Below are positions 46,001-56,571 of a DNA stretch of 64,000 nt, piece after piece; the first letter of the stretch is position 1; every line of letters starts with the position of its first letter. The notes below the pieces were generated by a model. The model was not told where the DNA came from and did no database searches. It was given only the letters and a program-made list of their open reading frames with translations. Origin of the DNA: Corythucha ciliata (taxonomy: Eukaryota > Arthropoda > Insecta > Hemiptera > Tingidae); contig CM075937.1 of the NCBI GenBank assembly GCA_038030265.1, positions 20,832,001-20,896,000 on the forward strand. Direction: 5' to 3'. A program made the position numbers and the translations under genes.

Positions 46001-49000
46001 CCCGCCCCTCACCATTAGAAGATTTCAATCTGATCCCCCCCCCTGACAAATTCCTACCTACGCCACTGCATGTTTTTTATTTTGTGTTGTGACGTAACAT
46101 CATTATTTTCTTTTTTTTTTTAATTTATTATTTGTTTTTTGTATACATTATTTTTTGTTTCCTATGCCTTTTTTGTATTATTATTGTATTTAAGTTTGTT
46201 TTTCTTTCATCATAACTTTTTCTCTCCCTTTTCATGTATACATATATTCTAGACATTTTTACCGTTAATTTATTTATTATTTCACCATTTTATTTTAATT
46301 TAACTATGTCTGTAACAGTACCTGGTGCCCTGCTACGATTGACTCGTTTTTGGTGTAAATGTAGTGCTTCAAAATATGAGAGATGAGATTTAAAAATGTA
46401 ATTCACCATTATTTTACTCTATTTTCTACTTGTTCATTTTTTAAATATTTTTCATTTTTTATATGCTACTTGCAGGCATCTACCTGATTCTTTATATGAT
46501 TTTCGTTATTTTGATTCATTGTCTAGACTTCAGTTTCGATAAATATGCTCCAGAAGGCTTCTTAGCTTTAGAGCAGCAGTGTTCTATGTGAAAATATCCG
46601 AAATAAACGCTCTCTCTCTCTTACCCTCTTCCCCCTACTAACAGCCACCATATGGGTGGGAACTATTGAAAAACCCGTGAGTGGAAGCTTTCTACAGTCT
46701 AATTATGTCTAATGTAAAGAGTTACGAAGCTCTTACTTCGGCACGCCTCTAAATCTTCTTTGAGCTTATCGTTATCCTTCAAGGCCTGGCTGAGTTTCTT
46801 AGCGTCGGCCAGTGCCGAGTCAAGTTCAGACCTCAATTTGGCCGTTTCCTTCTCCAGTTGCTCCTTGATTTTACCCAAACCTTCGACCTCGCTCGCCAGT
46901 TTTCCAGTCGCCTCGCGCTCCTTCTCCAAATCCCCCGTCAGTTTCGCCAGATCGTTTTTGAGCCCGTCATTTTCCCCCTTGAGAGCGTCGACTACATCTT
47001 TGTTCTTTTTAATTTGACCCTCGAGATCACCGGCGCCTGCCAACGCAGTCCCGAGTTCACCCCCAAGTTTTTTGTTCAATTCTTGAGCATCCTTCAATTC
47101 CTGGTTGGCTTGACCGAGCAGGTCTTTCGTTGCTCTTAGTTCCTCCTTCAAATCGTCAGCTTTTGTCATTTCTTCACCCAATTGAGCTTTAACTTTGTCC
47201 AATTCATTTATCAATTTCCCTTTTTCTTCTTCGCAGCTTTTCTTGACGGCTTCATTCTCATTTAAAAGTCTCTTCTGTTCTTTTTCACAGTCGTCGAATT
47301 TTTTTTTCATCCCCTCCACCACTTCATTCATGAAACCGTTGTCATCTTGCAGCTTTTTAATTTGATTCTGAAGACCTTTATTCTCGTCTTGAGCCCTCTC
47401 CAGATTAGTTTTGAGATCGTCCATCGACTTCATAAGGGCGCTCTTGTCTTTTTCTAAGGTGTCCATTGCGCCCTTAGCTCCCGCGAGCTGTTCGTTTAAA
47501 TTTTTTACGGTATTTTGAAGGTCAACGCCGTCTTTTTGACATTTTTGAAGTTGATCGTCAAGGTCGGAGCTCTTATTCTTTAATGCGTCCACCTCTTTTT
47601 CTTTGGCGGCAAGCGCTTCGTTCATTAAGTTATTTTTTTGTTTTTCCTTGTTCAATTCATCCTGGAGGGCCTTTAGTTTACCTTCGAGATCATTTAGTTT
47701 AGCTTGAAGGTCGTTAATTATTTTTTGGGCGTTTTCTTTCTCCGACTTTTCTTTCGCTAAATCGGCTTTAAGTTTATCATTTTCCGATTTCAAGTCGGTC
47801 AAAGCGTCCTCAGATTTTCGCAAATCAGCCTCCAACAATTTGATTTTATCGTTCGCCTGGGACAATTGATCTGTCAAAGATTTGATTTGACCGTTGGCAC
47901 CAGCTAGCCGATCGGTTAACTCTTTAACTTGACCCTCAAGCGCGGCGCTTTTCACGTCGGAGTCGGTCAGTTTACCTTTTTCAGCCGCTAAAGCTTTTTG
48001 TTCATCGTCGAGTTTTTTCTGAAGGGCGTCGTTGTCGGCTTGACCTTTTTTAAGTGAGTCGTTCAGACCCTCGACGGTTTTTTTCAACTCGTCCGCTTCT
48101 TGTTGAAGTTGATTGAGGGCGTTTTTGAGGTTGGTATTTTCCAGAATGGCCTTGTTGAGTTTGTCCTCGCTCGTCGACAGAGCTTTGACTGCCGTGCTTA
48201 GTTGTTCCTTCAAGTCGGCGTTTTCCTTTTGAGATGCGTCGAGTTCATCTTTGAGCCTGTCAATTTCTTTTAGATGATCTTGGAGATTTTGAATCACCGC
48301 CAATAGTTTGTCTCGCTCTTTTTGTAATTCGTCGGTCGTTGCGTTCGCTTCTGCCAGCTGTTTTTCAAGGTTTTCAACCTGTTGATTTTTGCTGTTCATC
48401 GCTCCTTTTAGGGTTTCTAATTCGTCCACCAGTGGTTTTAATTTTTCCAGGGCTTCGTTTTCTGTGCGAAACGCGTTTAGTTGTTCTTCAGTTTCAGCGA
48501 GTTTTTTCAAGGCATCCTCTAACTCTTTCTTGATATTAGCATTTTCCTCGTTCTTTTTTACCGATTTATTCAATTCGTTCTCGAGCTGGTTCACTCTTGC
48601 TTTAAGCTTGTCAATTTCAGCCTGTTTCTCCAAAAACAAAGCCTCCAGCTCACCCACTCGTTTCAAACAGTCCTCCCTCTCTTGCGTGTATTTTTTCACT
48701 TTGTCCAACTCCTCCGTCAATTTGTCCACATCACCCTTGTACCGTTCCACTTCATTCTTCAAAGGCTCCAGTTTGTCATTGGCCGCAGTCAACTCGTCCT
48801 GCGTTCGTTTCAGCTCCTCCGCCAGCGATTTATTCTCCCGGCGAAGTTTGTCCAACTCACCGGTCATTCCTTCCGCTGCTTTCAACTTGTCCTCGAGATT
48901 TTTCTTCTCTCGTCGACACTCGTCGAGCTCATTCCTGAGTTGCTCGATTTCACTGTCCAGTCGATCCATTTCACTCTGACTCCTTCGTAACGGGCTCGGC

Positions 49001-50097
49001 GGCCGCGTCACCTCCTCTGTCTTGGACACCTCGACAGTTTCCTGTAAAGGGCGAAATTAAGCATTTCGTTAATTGAGCGAATGACTCGAGTTTTACTTTT
49101 GTTTTCGTTAGATTTTCGATTCGATCCACTAGGTGAGACAGTTCAGTTTCTTGATCAGCTACCGTTGCCTTTAGATAATCGTTTTCCTGGATTAGACGAT
49201 CTTTGTCCTCTAAATCTTTCTTCAAGTGATACATTTTAACACGCATTTTGTTCAAATCTTCTTCCAGTTTGTCAACCTTGTCCGCTTTCAACTTTACCGC
49301 GTCGTACTCTTTTTTCTATAATCAAAGTAATCGTTAAGTATTTATTTAACATTTCGAGTTTTTAAAATACGCCTTCTTACATCTACGAATTCATTTTTCA
49401 TTTTCCTTAGCTGATCTTGAGCGTCTTTAAGTCTTTTTTTGTATGCTTCCACTTTTTCAACGACATTTTTATACGCCTCCACTCGTGCCTTAAAAAAAAA
49501 AACAACAAAAAAAACGGGTTGTGCTTTAAGTCTCGTAGACTCGTAATAGCGTGAAACACGCACTTTCAGGCAATTACGTTGATACGTGAGATCGTCAACT
49601 TGCTTCTCGTATAGCTCTGATTTGACGCTCATGCTTCGTTTCAATTCAACGTTCTCGTCTCGCACTCCGCTAAAATACTCGTACTGATCCATCAAATCTC
49701 TCACGAGACACCTCAAATTCCTTATGGTTTCATTGTCCAATTCACTCTGTTTAGCGTTATCGTTTTTTATTTTTTAAACAAAATTATCAAACCATTCCCC
49801 CTCCTCCTTGGTTCCCACACTGTACCGGGTCAGTGCCGGCCGATATCGCCTTTCGTTTCAGTTCTTCTTCTGATGCCGTCAGACCGCTTAATTCGTCACC
49901 TCGTGACTTGAGGATGTCATTTATAATGGTCAGTTTATTGATGGCGTCCTCTAGAAGAACGGCATTTTCCTATAAGTTGGAAAAATAAACAAAAAGTTTA
50001 ATTGGGAGGGACGAAGGGGGGAGGCCAAAACAACACAAATTTACCCTGACACCGAGAATATCGATGAGCTCCAAAACAGGGATGTAATTGCCCAAGC
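35736..50097 (-). CDS. Giant coiled-coil protein, at least 2,190 residues, 5' end not seen
   Basis: Exons, in transcript order: 50045-50097, 49826-49969, 49564-49746, 49381-49488, 49097-49315, 46737-49041, 37119-39722, 36987-37051, 36689-36908, 36445-36607, 36222-36369, 35821-36159, 35736-35759. Every junction is GT-AG and in phase, including the 7-kb intron between 46737 and 39722, which joins the two big exons through a split Lys codon. Outside that intron most introns are only about 55-80 nt. The product is almost continuous heptad-like alpha-helix rich in Glu, Lys, Leu and Asp, with one break (RPPSPLRRSQS) where the 2.3-kb exon begins, and a Pro/Gln/Ala-rich tail. Such proteins are structural: ciliary rootlet, centrosomal, golgin or muscle type. 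I recognise no diagnostic motif, and myosin or kinesin heads are absent from the part seen. Confidence 0.8.
37119..39722 (-). CDS. Coiled-coil gene, second giant exon (2.6 kb)
   Basis: About 867 codons, opening after TGCTGCAG with QNKGLQDELAALKDERD and ending TLNG before GTAATT. Heptads run throughout. The 3' three quarters of this exon are duplicated at 31351-33341. Confidence 0.92.
39723..43544. other. Left part of the 7-kb coiled-coil intron
   Basis: About 40050-41060 is a degenerate array with units containing GCGAAATTGG and GAGCAAA. A poly-C run lies at about 41107-41120 and poly-T at about 41211-41230. 42300-43400 holds LINE-derived sequence. No host gene. Confidence 0.55.
42649..43218 (+). 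pseudogene. Internally deleted non-LTR retrotransposon fragment
   Basis: 190 codons in one frame that join two LINE pieces. The N-terminal part (PVYVNESLTALNRWLL, then KFTWVSRGRVL) resembles the conserved C-terminus of a LINE ORF1. The C-terminal part (YQSGFRASHGTLTALLK, ALDFSRAFDRVNHGKLI) is RT blocks 2-3 up to the first catalytic Asp. Endonuclease, RT start and YxDD are absent. It lies in the large intron of the coiled-coil gene in antisense orientation. Confidence 0.7.
43545..46068. mobile_element. hAT-like 2.5-kb element with 8-bp TSD
   Basis: Begins CAGGGGCGTAGGTACGG and ends CCTACCTACGCCACTG, imperfect terminal inverted repeats with poly-G/poly-C next to them. Flanked by the perfect 8-bp direct repeat CATGTTTT (43537-43544 and 46069-46076), the hAT target-site length. 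No transposase frame; most of the interior is a degenerate short-period array. Confidence 0.75.
43880..45900. repeat. Degenerate GCTAATTCGCGG / AAAATTGAGAAAA array
   Basis: About 2 kb of diverged units of roughly 28-35 bp, each with a word like GCTAATTCGCGGC followed by TAAAATTGAGAAAAA. Orientation flips in the middle (about 44940-45280 reads TTTTCTCAATTTTAGC). Carried inside the hAT-like element. Confidence 0.75.
46077..46736. other. Right part of the 7-kb intron, AT-rich
   Basis: AT-rich, with an AATAAA-CGCTCTCTCTC tail at about 46602-46620 that resembles a LINE 3' end. No gene seen. Confidence 0.4.
46737..49041 (-). CDS. Coiled-coil gene, first giant exon (2.3 kb)
   Basis: 768 codons open without interruption, beginning ETVEVSKTEE and a Pro/Ser-rich hinge, then continuous Leu/Lys/Glu/Asp heptads. 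Ends at donor GTAAGA after EACR. The opposite strand shows only Ser/Phe-rich shadow frames. Confidence 0.92.
49097..49315 (-). CDS. Coiled-coil gene exon
   Basis: 73 codons, phase 0 at both ends: KKEYDAVKLKADKVDKLEED and so on, heptads with only modest complexity. Acceptor ATTATAG, donor GTAAAA; the next intron is about 55 nt. Confidence 0.8.
49381..50097 (-). CDS. Coiled-coil gene, four small 5' exons
   Basis: Exons 50045-50097 (GNYIPVLELIDILGV), 49826-49969 (INKLTIINDILKSRGDEL), 49564-49746 (CLVRDLMDQYEYFSGVRDE) and 49381-49488. This is the least repetitive part of the protein and the best handle for finding its family. More exons must lie upstream because the first one begins mid-codon. 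Confidence 0.75.
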
Positions 50098-50640
50098 CTG
50101 ATTTCTAGGGAGAAAAAGAACTTATTATTGAATGCCCTTATTCTTACGTAACACCTTGTTGTAGTCTAATGAAAGAATTTCGGTCACTCATACACGGGAG
50201 TTGCCGGAGTGGGGCAGTTGCCCTTCCCTAGAATCGAAATCGAAGACTTAGTGGGGTAGCTGCCCACCCTCAAATACCATTGGAATGTACAAATCCTTCA
50301 GAGTCGCCACTACATTTTGTTACGTTGACGCTCACAAAAAAAAAAAACAATTTCTAGACTTTCAATCACTAAAAAAACAGCTTCGAGGATTTTTGCGCCC
50401 TAAAAATACATTTTCGCAGGCCAGACTCACCCAAAAGGCCGGTTTCTCATGTTCAACATTAAAACTTCAATTTTAAAACCGATTTCGCGCTATTTTGTCC
50501 TCAAAAAACATTTTGGTGCGTTTGGCTCAGTTAAAACTAACCGCTGAAATTTTTAATTCGCGAATTGTATTTTAGCGAAAGTCGTGAGTTTCCGTAGCTG
50601 GAAAACCAATTTTGTGAGGTTGCCCAATGATAATTAGTGG

Positions 50641-50910
50641 GTGCCGGGTTTCGAACGCGGCAGGCGCCAAAAAGCCCCCTTTGGGCTCATACGCCGTACC
50701 CTGAGATCCAACTGTGCACTTCACACCCGTAACTACGCGGGTGTTTGTGAACGCACACCACCGGGAATGCCCACGCGAAGGAAGCCGAGTGCGGCCGTGT
50801 CACAGAGCTCGCCGCTGCCTTATAGCGAAAATGGGCAATAGCTGGATTCGAACCCAGGCCCGCTGGGTTGCGAAGCGAGTATTGTATCCATTACACCATC
50901 GAGGCGCGCG
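50641..50910 (-). repeat. Possible tRNA-derived SINE
   Basis: The tRNA-like head is followed on the minus strand by about 200 bp of GC-rich body with a second GCGTTCGAAACC B-box-like word (50648-50659). The base composition differs from both flanks. No poly-A tail or target-site duplication was identified. Confidence 0.35.
50838..50909 (-). tRNA. tRNA-like sequence (A and B boxes), probably pseudogene or SINE head
   Basis: Minus strand reads TGGTGTAATGG, a perfect A box, and GGTTCGAATCC, a perfect B box, 35-40 nt apart. A CGC anticodon loop (TTCGCAA) is possible, but the acceptor and anticodon stems do not pair well, so a functional tRNA is unlikely. Confidence 0.4.
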
Positions 50911-53282
50911 TTCCTTGAGGTTACCTTGGGCCAAGGAAATCTTGAAAACAGGTTTGAGTACAACACTACAAGTACAATTGTTAGAGAACTTGAACCGTCA
51001 AGAACTGACATATTCGTCTATTAAACAGTGAATTTGACCCAGAAAATGAACTGTCTGTCAAAAAATGGCGACTCACAACATACCGATAGAGGAAACTGAC
51101 ATTTTCTCCACACATTGTCTCATATAATAAATTAGTCCACAGAAAATGAATTTTTTTGGCCGATAAAATGAAAATTATCCCACGAATAAACTTGGTTTCT
51201 TTGCCCGGAAACTGCGGTTACTCAGTCGGACGACTCTGCCTCGGAGGCATGACTTTCCGCGATATAAAAAACTATACCTGAGACTGACCTACTTTGAATG
51301 AATTTTGGGCATTTCCAAAGGACTCTTAAGCCGTGTACGGCTCACATCGAAGCACTTTGAAAATGTTGACCTGAAAATCGCTAATAACGCCCACTAACCC
51401 CTGGGTGAATTGGGCACCCAAATTTAATGATAAATGGACGAAATCTCATTACTTTCTATGCACGAGAAGTGCAAAATTCGAGTCGAATTTTCGACTAGAT
51501 GAGTCCTTGAACGTCTCCATCAAGTGATATTGACGTTTTTGGCAGCGTTTTACCGTTTTCAATGTCTGAATGAGCCTTCCCGCGGACGGGGGCCACGCAA
51601 TTGAATGCCCTCAAGTCGAAAGAAAGAGCATCAACGCTGGGCGGTCCCCACTAGCTCACTGTGGAGTGAATAAAATCTGCCGTTACTAACGATATCCACC
51701 GCAGTGACGCCTTCTTTGCGCGTTTTGACGCGTTTTGATCATTGATGAGTGAACGTTTGCTCTTCCGGCTCCTATAAAATCCTATAGAAATCACCTACTT
51801 TTCGGTGATTCTGGTGTAGACTGCAGATAGACGACTTGAATAGACGAAACTTCGTGTCCTGAGGTTTAAAGGAAACGAGAAACCCTAAAATCGAAATGGA
51901 TTTACGATCCGTCAGGGTTGACGAAGTTTTCCAGTGTGACACAATGGGTCAAAAATCTCCTATAATGAACCCATGAATGAAGGTATAAATGGCCGAAATC
52001 TTGGGCAGATCTTACTGCCTCGGCCCTATGGGAGTTCTGATGATAACAATCATCTGTTGTAACTAGGGTTCGCAATCCCGCACTGTTTTCAGCAAGATTG
52101 AATGCGAGTTTATAGCCCACTTTTAGCCCGCTTTTAACGACTTTAACAACAATGAAAAAACACATCAATTTAGTTCAAAGGGAGCGAGTGCAACGCATTA
52201 GCGTTATAAAGAGAAACATACGTGGCCAAATAGACAACAAGATTCGCCAGACTAAAAATTTTGGTTTTGTTGCTTGTCCCGCCGCCCGCGGTTGCCGTTT
52301 CCATGAGATTGGTAACGTACTAACGTAACTATTAGACCATTTCAATTAATTTTTAGAACTATAACTGCAAAGCTGACTTTATAAATAGCAAAAGCCACGG
52401 AATTGGAACCTGAAAGAGCGAAAGCCCGTAAAAATGGTTCATGTAATAGCAAAACTCTCGAAAATTTGGTTTTTGAACGAGCAAATTAAGCCCACAAAGT
52501 TGGGATTGGAAGATTAAAACGAGAAGAATCCGCAAAATTTAGTTTTTAAAAAGCAAAAATAATTGAAATTGGGTTTTGCAGTCAAAATAACGAACACTTT
52601 TTTCTAAAAGTACCAAACGCGCGTGATTGGTATTGAATCAGTCTGTGAGCCAAATTGTGTGGTTTGGAAGGGGGGGGAGGTCGAATGTTCAAGATTATAG
52701 GGTGAATGTGTCATTCTTCAGAGAGGCAAGGCGGTGTATGGGAGTGCGATTCAGTGGGTGAAATCGCTGCCTTTTTTTTTCACGGTACGATTGTTGTCCC
52801 CGGCGCTCGAGCTGATCTGAAACCGAGTCAGCGACTCACAGAAGAGACCCGGCTCAGCAGGTCTAATGAGAATCGTAAGGGCGAAATGGGGATCGCGGGC
52901 TGCGATCAAGCCCCGCAACTTTGTTTAAAGATGAGCGCTAAAGATGGGAGTTGGACTCGCTAGACGTTTTACAAGTTGAGACCGAAGAGTAGGACAAAAA
53001 GTGGTCAATTTTGAACTCTCACCGGACGCTCTAAAAAGTAGGACATGTCCGGGGAAAGCAGGACGGTGAAAGCTCAGAAAAAGAAGAAGGAGAAGTAGAA
53101 AATAGAACCCTAAACCCTAAAAATGAAAAATCGTCTGTGAGGTATGGCTTAAAACTCAATAGTGACAGTATCTTATGTCTACAAAGACGCAATAGTACTT
53201 TTTCCCTATTAATTTGACCCTTTAGTCAAAATATTCGATTTTGAATAAATAAATAGTCTAGTCAACGAATGCCAAAAATGGC

Positions 53283-55010
53283 GGTCTAGACGGAAAGTCA
53301 AAACGTACAAAAATTAACTGCGGTACTTTGTTTGGTGTGCATAGAGGTATGACATATTAAAAGTCCTTGGCACTAGTAATGGTGAAAGGGGTGGAGAGGG
53401 AGAGGGGGGATCACACAATATCATACACATTTTATTCCAATGGGTTTTTACAATCTTTAACCGTTAGTAAGATATACGGACTCGGAACAAGTGATTTTCG
53501 AAAACGAACTTTTTTGCAACACATTTTATGGCAAACGTTTGAGACTATCGTCTCTGATCTTAATTCCATCGAAAATAAAGTTCTAGAGAATTGAATTTCC
53601 TTTAGTGGAGGTCTGAGATGGGGCCTATTATGGACTCAAAAACAAGTGATTCGGCGTATGATGCCTAATTGACCACTAAAAACTACCGCTTTTGAGTATA
53701 CGCATAGTGGATAGGTAGGAGCTAATTCATTCATTATTTTTTTGGCAGACTCCTCTTTTTTTGAGAGTAACTGAAATATCTCTCCTTCCAGCTGTTATTA
53801 TGGTAATTTTGACGACAAATCCTAAAGGAGCACACTTTTTTCATTGTGGAACGGTCGCATCCAACGGCACAAATCATCATAAGCCTTCTCAACAGAGGTT
53901 TAAAGTTGCGTTAAATAGCATTCTTTATATTTTCGCTAAACTATCCATTGAAAATTTGGTAGAATAAGTTCATAATGTAAGGCGGCTATTTTTGCTAAAC
54001 GTTCTTCAGATGGATGCATTTAGAATCCCTCCTACTCTTTTTTCATAAGCATCCCGGATTTCGATGAAATCGTTTTGCCATAGAAAATGTTAGGCACGCC
54101 TGATCAATTTTGCATTTGTTCACGCGGCTTCCGCAATACCGTACGATCGAGGAAAAACGTGCATCCGTGGACCTTGAAGTGGCTTTTGTGTGGCCTTCAA
54201 ATTGAACCTAGAATGATTACAGTAAGCACCGATGGTTTTGGAGATATTTTGGTGAAACGAACAAAATTACCCTCAAATCCAAACTCCAGCTCAAGCAGTG
54301 GCAACACCCGACGTGAAATCTTTGGGAAATTTATACACAATGGAGGGAGGCGGGTCCGAAAGAGATTGCATTGCACCAAATATTTATCAGTTTTTGCAGC
54401 TTCCAGACTTCGGCCATCAATTTTACGTCAGCTTTTAATTTCTTTCTCCTGTTTCTACCAGAGACGACGGGGAGGAAAAAAGTGGTAGGATAGTTTCTTG
54501 TGTAAAATGTAGAGCTCTTCTGGAACATTTTTGCGTTAAAACAATTGGTTGAAGAATTATTTCGTAAGAACGATCAAATTGAAACTTCTACCAACTGCTG
54601 CTCCTTAACCAGAAGCGAAATCGTAGGGAATTTTTTATGGTGTGTTAAGGGAACAGCACCAAGCAGTGTGCACCAAACGTTTTCCTGTTATTTGGGTATC
54701 TGGGCCAAATACTAATTCAAGTGAGTGTGTTTATCTTGCTAACGGTTTGAGACGGCCAAAAACCATGAGATAATAAAAAGTAGAGAATTCTGTGAGCTTT
54801 AAATTCGTATACTCTTAAACGTTTTGAAAGACCAACCCCACTAAGATACATGCAAAAAACCATAAATAAGGACCTTTGACCCTTTCCCCTCCCCTTTTGG
54901 TCCAACCCTAGGTTCAAGGACTTTTAGTATGCTATACCACTGGGCATCCCAAACAACGTGGCACAGTCGGTTTTTGTACGTTTTGACTTTCCACCTAGAA
55001 TCATTCATTG
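53283..55010. mobile_element. Putative 1.7-kb terminal-inverted-repeat element
   Basis: 53283-53345 and 54945-55010 are inverted relatives sharing GGAAAGTCAAAACGTACAAA. The size fits a Tc1/mariner-type element, but no transposase motif could be read in the interior. Confidence 0.45.
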
Positions 55011-55259
55011 ACTGGGCTATAAAGCTCTATTTTGTTTGAAGCAAAATGGTTTAAATTCCTGCTTGTAAGGCAATAACCCAAATAAGTGATATGAAAGAGG
55101 TTGCATGTATATAATGTAAGAAGTATTTCTAAAAGGGTAATCCTGTGAAGTGATTTAGGGCTATCAAGGTCGGTTGACTTTCATGACAAAATTAGAAAAC
55201 TCGGATTAGTCCAGATTGAGACGCTGTCGTCGTCACAAAAAATTAATAACTCTTAACAG

Positions 55260-55400
55260 AATAGTATATTACGATCCAAGGGCGGTATGATGATCATTAC
55301 GGTCGAGGGCGACAGGAAGTGCCCGAGGTGAAGCCGAGGACAGTTGTCGCCCGAGATCGTAATGAGGAATACCGCCCGAGTGTTGTACGCTATTTTTTGT
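55260..55400. repeat. GC-rich palindrome GGGCGGTAT...ATACCGCCC
   Basis: Arms of about 35-40 bp pair imperfectly (GGGCGGTAT, ATTACG and GAGGGCGACA against TGTCGCCCGA, CGTAAT and ATACCGCCC), with a GAAGTGCCCGAGGTG centre. Likely a MITE end pair or foldback. Confidence 0.6.
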
Positions 55401-55454
55401 ACAGCCGAAGTTCAAAATTATTATAATAATAATCATAAAACCCAGTCTTTAAAG

Positions 55455-55585
55455 CCCCGTTCAGAAGCTATGTACTATGTAACTGTGGAGTCGTCAATGC
55501 AACCAATTAAATTAACTGCTTCGAAAAATGAAGCATTTTGATAGGTTGCACAGACTCCACAGACGCACAAGCATATGGTTTGCTT
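55455..55585. mobile_element. Degenerate relative of the 58-kb MITE
   Basis: Shares GCCCCGTTCA, CTGTGGAGTC, TGAAGCATTTT and CTCCACAGACGCA with the elements at 58042-58318, but its ends are worn. Confidence 0.5.
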
Positions 55586-56439
55586 AATAAACTGAAGTGA
55601 ACACACACTCTAGCCAGCGAATGGAAGGATGACCAAAATAGTTTCTGGACCAAAGTAAAAAACAAAATACATTTCGTATTCAAGAATTTACGCTGCTTCG
55701 TGGAATAATCCAGTTTTCTCCAAAAATATATTTTTTCAAATTTTGAATTTAAAATTTTGGGCTAGAGTCATTTTAAAATTCAGCGACCCAATTTCCTTAA
55801 AATCTGTGGCATGACTGAGTAAGAATCAATTTACAAAAACTATCAGCCAATTTTCGCGGCCGTAATAGGTAGAATAGATACGGCTACATTCTCTCTCTCT
55901 CTCGCACACTTGTCGTCCACTTTAGCCTTAAGGCGAAAGAGGACGATACGTGTGCAAGTGAGAGGGAAACATCAAAACGGGGACACTTCTCACGCCTCCA
56001 AAAAAAGGTCCGATTTTTATTTTGAAAAATGGATTGTACTCGGTATAAAATTCGCATTGTTAACCTTTTTTCAAGATTCATCGCCCAACCCAAAATTCCG
56101 TAGCCCGAATTTGGTATTTTTTACAAATTTGAAAAAAGCAGGTACAGCCCAGTTGTAGAATTAACCACTGATTCCAAAACGTTTTTTAGATTTACGCTCC
56201 GATCAAAATTCGCGTCCGGAACCGAAAAATGGCAGATCCCCCCTCGCGCCGTTTACACTGGGTGAGCGGCAGGAAGGGCGGCTTTTTTGGATGAAGCATA
56301 ATAACTATTTTTTTAAAGTGCTTCATCTGGGAGTTTTGAAATAATAAAATAAAAAAAATCATATTATAAATTTCATTCATAATGACCTCGGCCTCAAGTC
56401 GTTCAGGTTTGAAGTAGGAGCCTGTATATTATAATGTAA

Positions 56440-56571
56440 AGCCGGATACACACATGCGGTACTTGCCAAGTAACGAGCAACACATTTTTGAAATTCTCAG
56501 CTGGTTGGTTTGTAGACAATTGCTAGAAATTGATTGAATATTTGGCAAGTACCGCATGTGTGTATCCGGCT
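56440..56571. mobile_element. 132-bp MITE, TAA target site
   Basis: Terminal inverted repeat AGCCGGATACACACATGCGG continuing to about 30 bp; flanking TAA on both sides (56437-56439, 56572-56574). Confidence 0.8.

Larger units (their letters stand above)
50200..52700. other. No supported gene; degenerate arrays
   Basis: About 50290-50640, 51010-51200 and 52370-52640 carry AAAACCCGCGAAATTGG-like units. The tRNA-like stretch at 50641-50910 sits between them. Missing 5' exons of the coiled-coil gene may lie here but none could be identified. Confidence 0.4.

Noticed and set aside
48389..48979. 196-codon plus-strand frame
   Set aside because: Ser/Phe-rich shadow of the antisense coiled-coil exon; same for 46760-47139, 48682-48990, 32447-32695 and 38216-38464.
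50838..50909. Functional tRNA gene
   Set aside because: A and B boxes are fine but acceptor and anticodon stems do not pair.
54087..54488. 133-codon plus-strand frame
   Set aside because: No recognisable motif, competing minus-strand frame over the same bases, and lies inside a putative TIR element.
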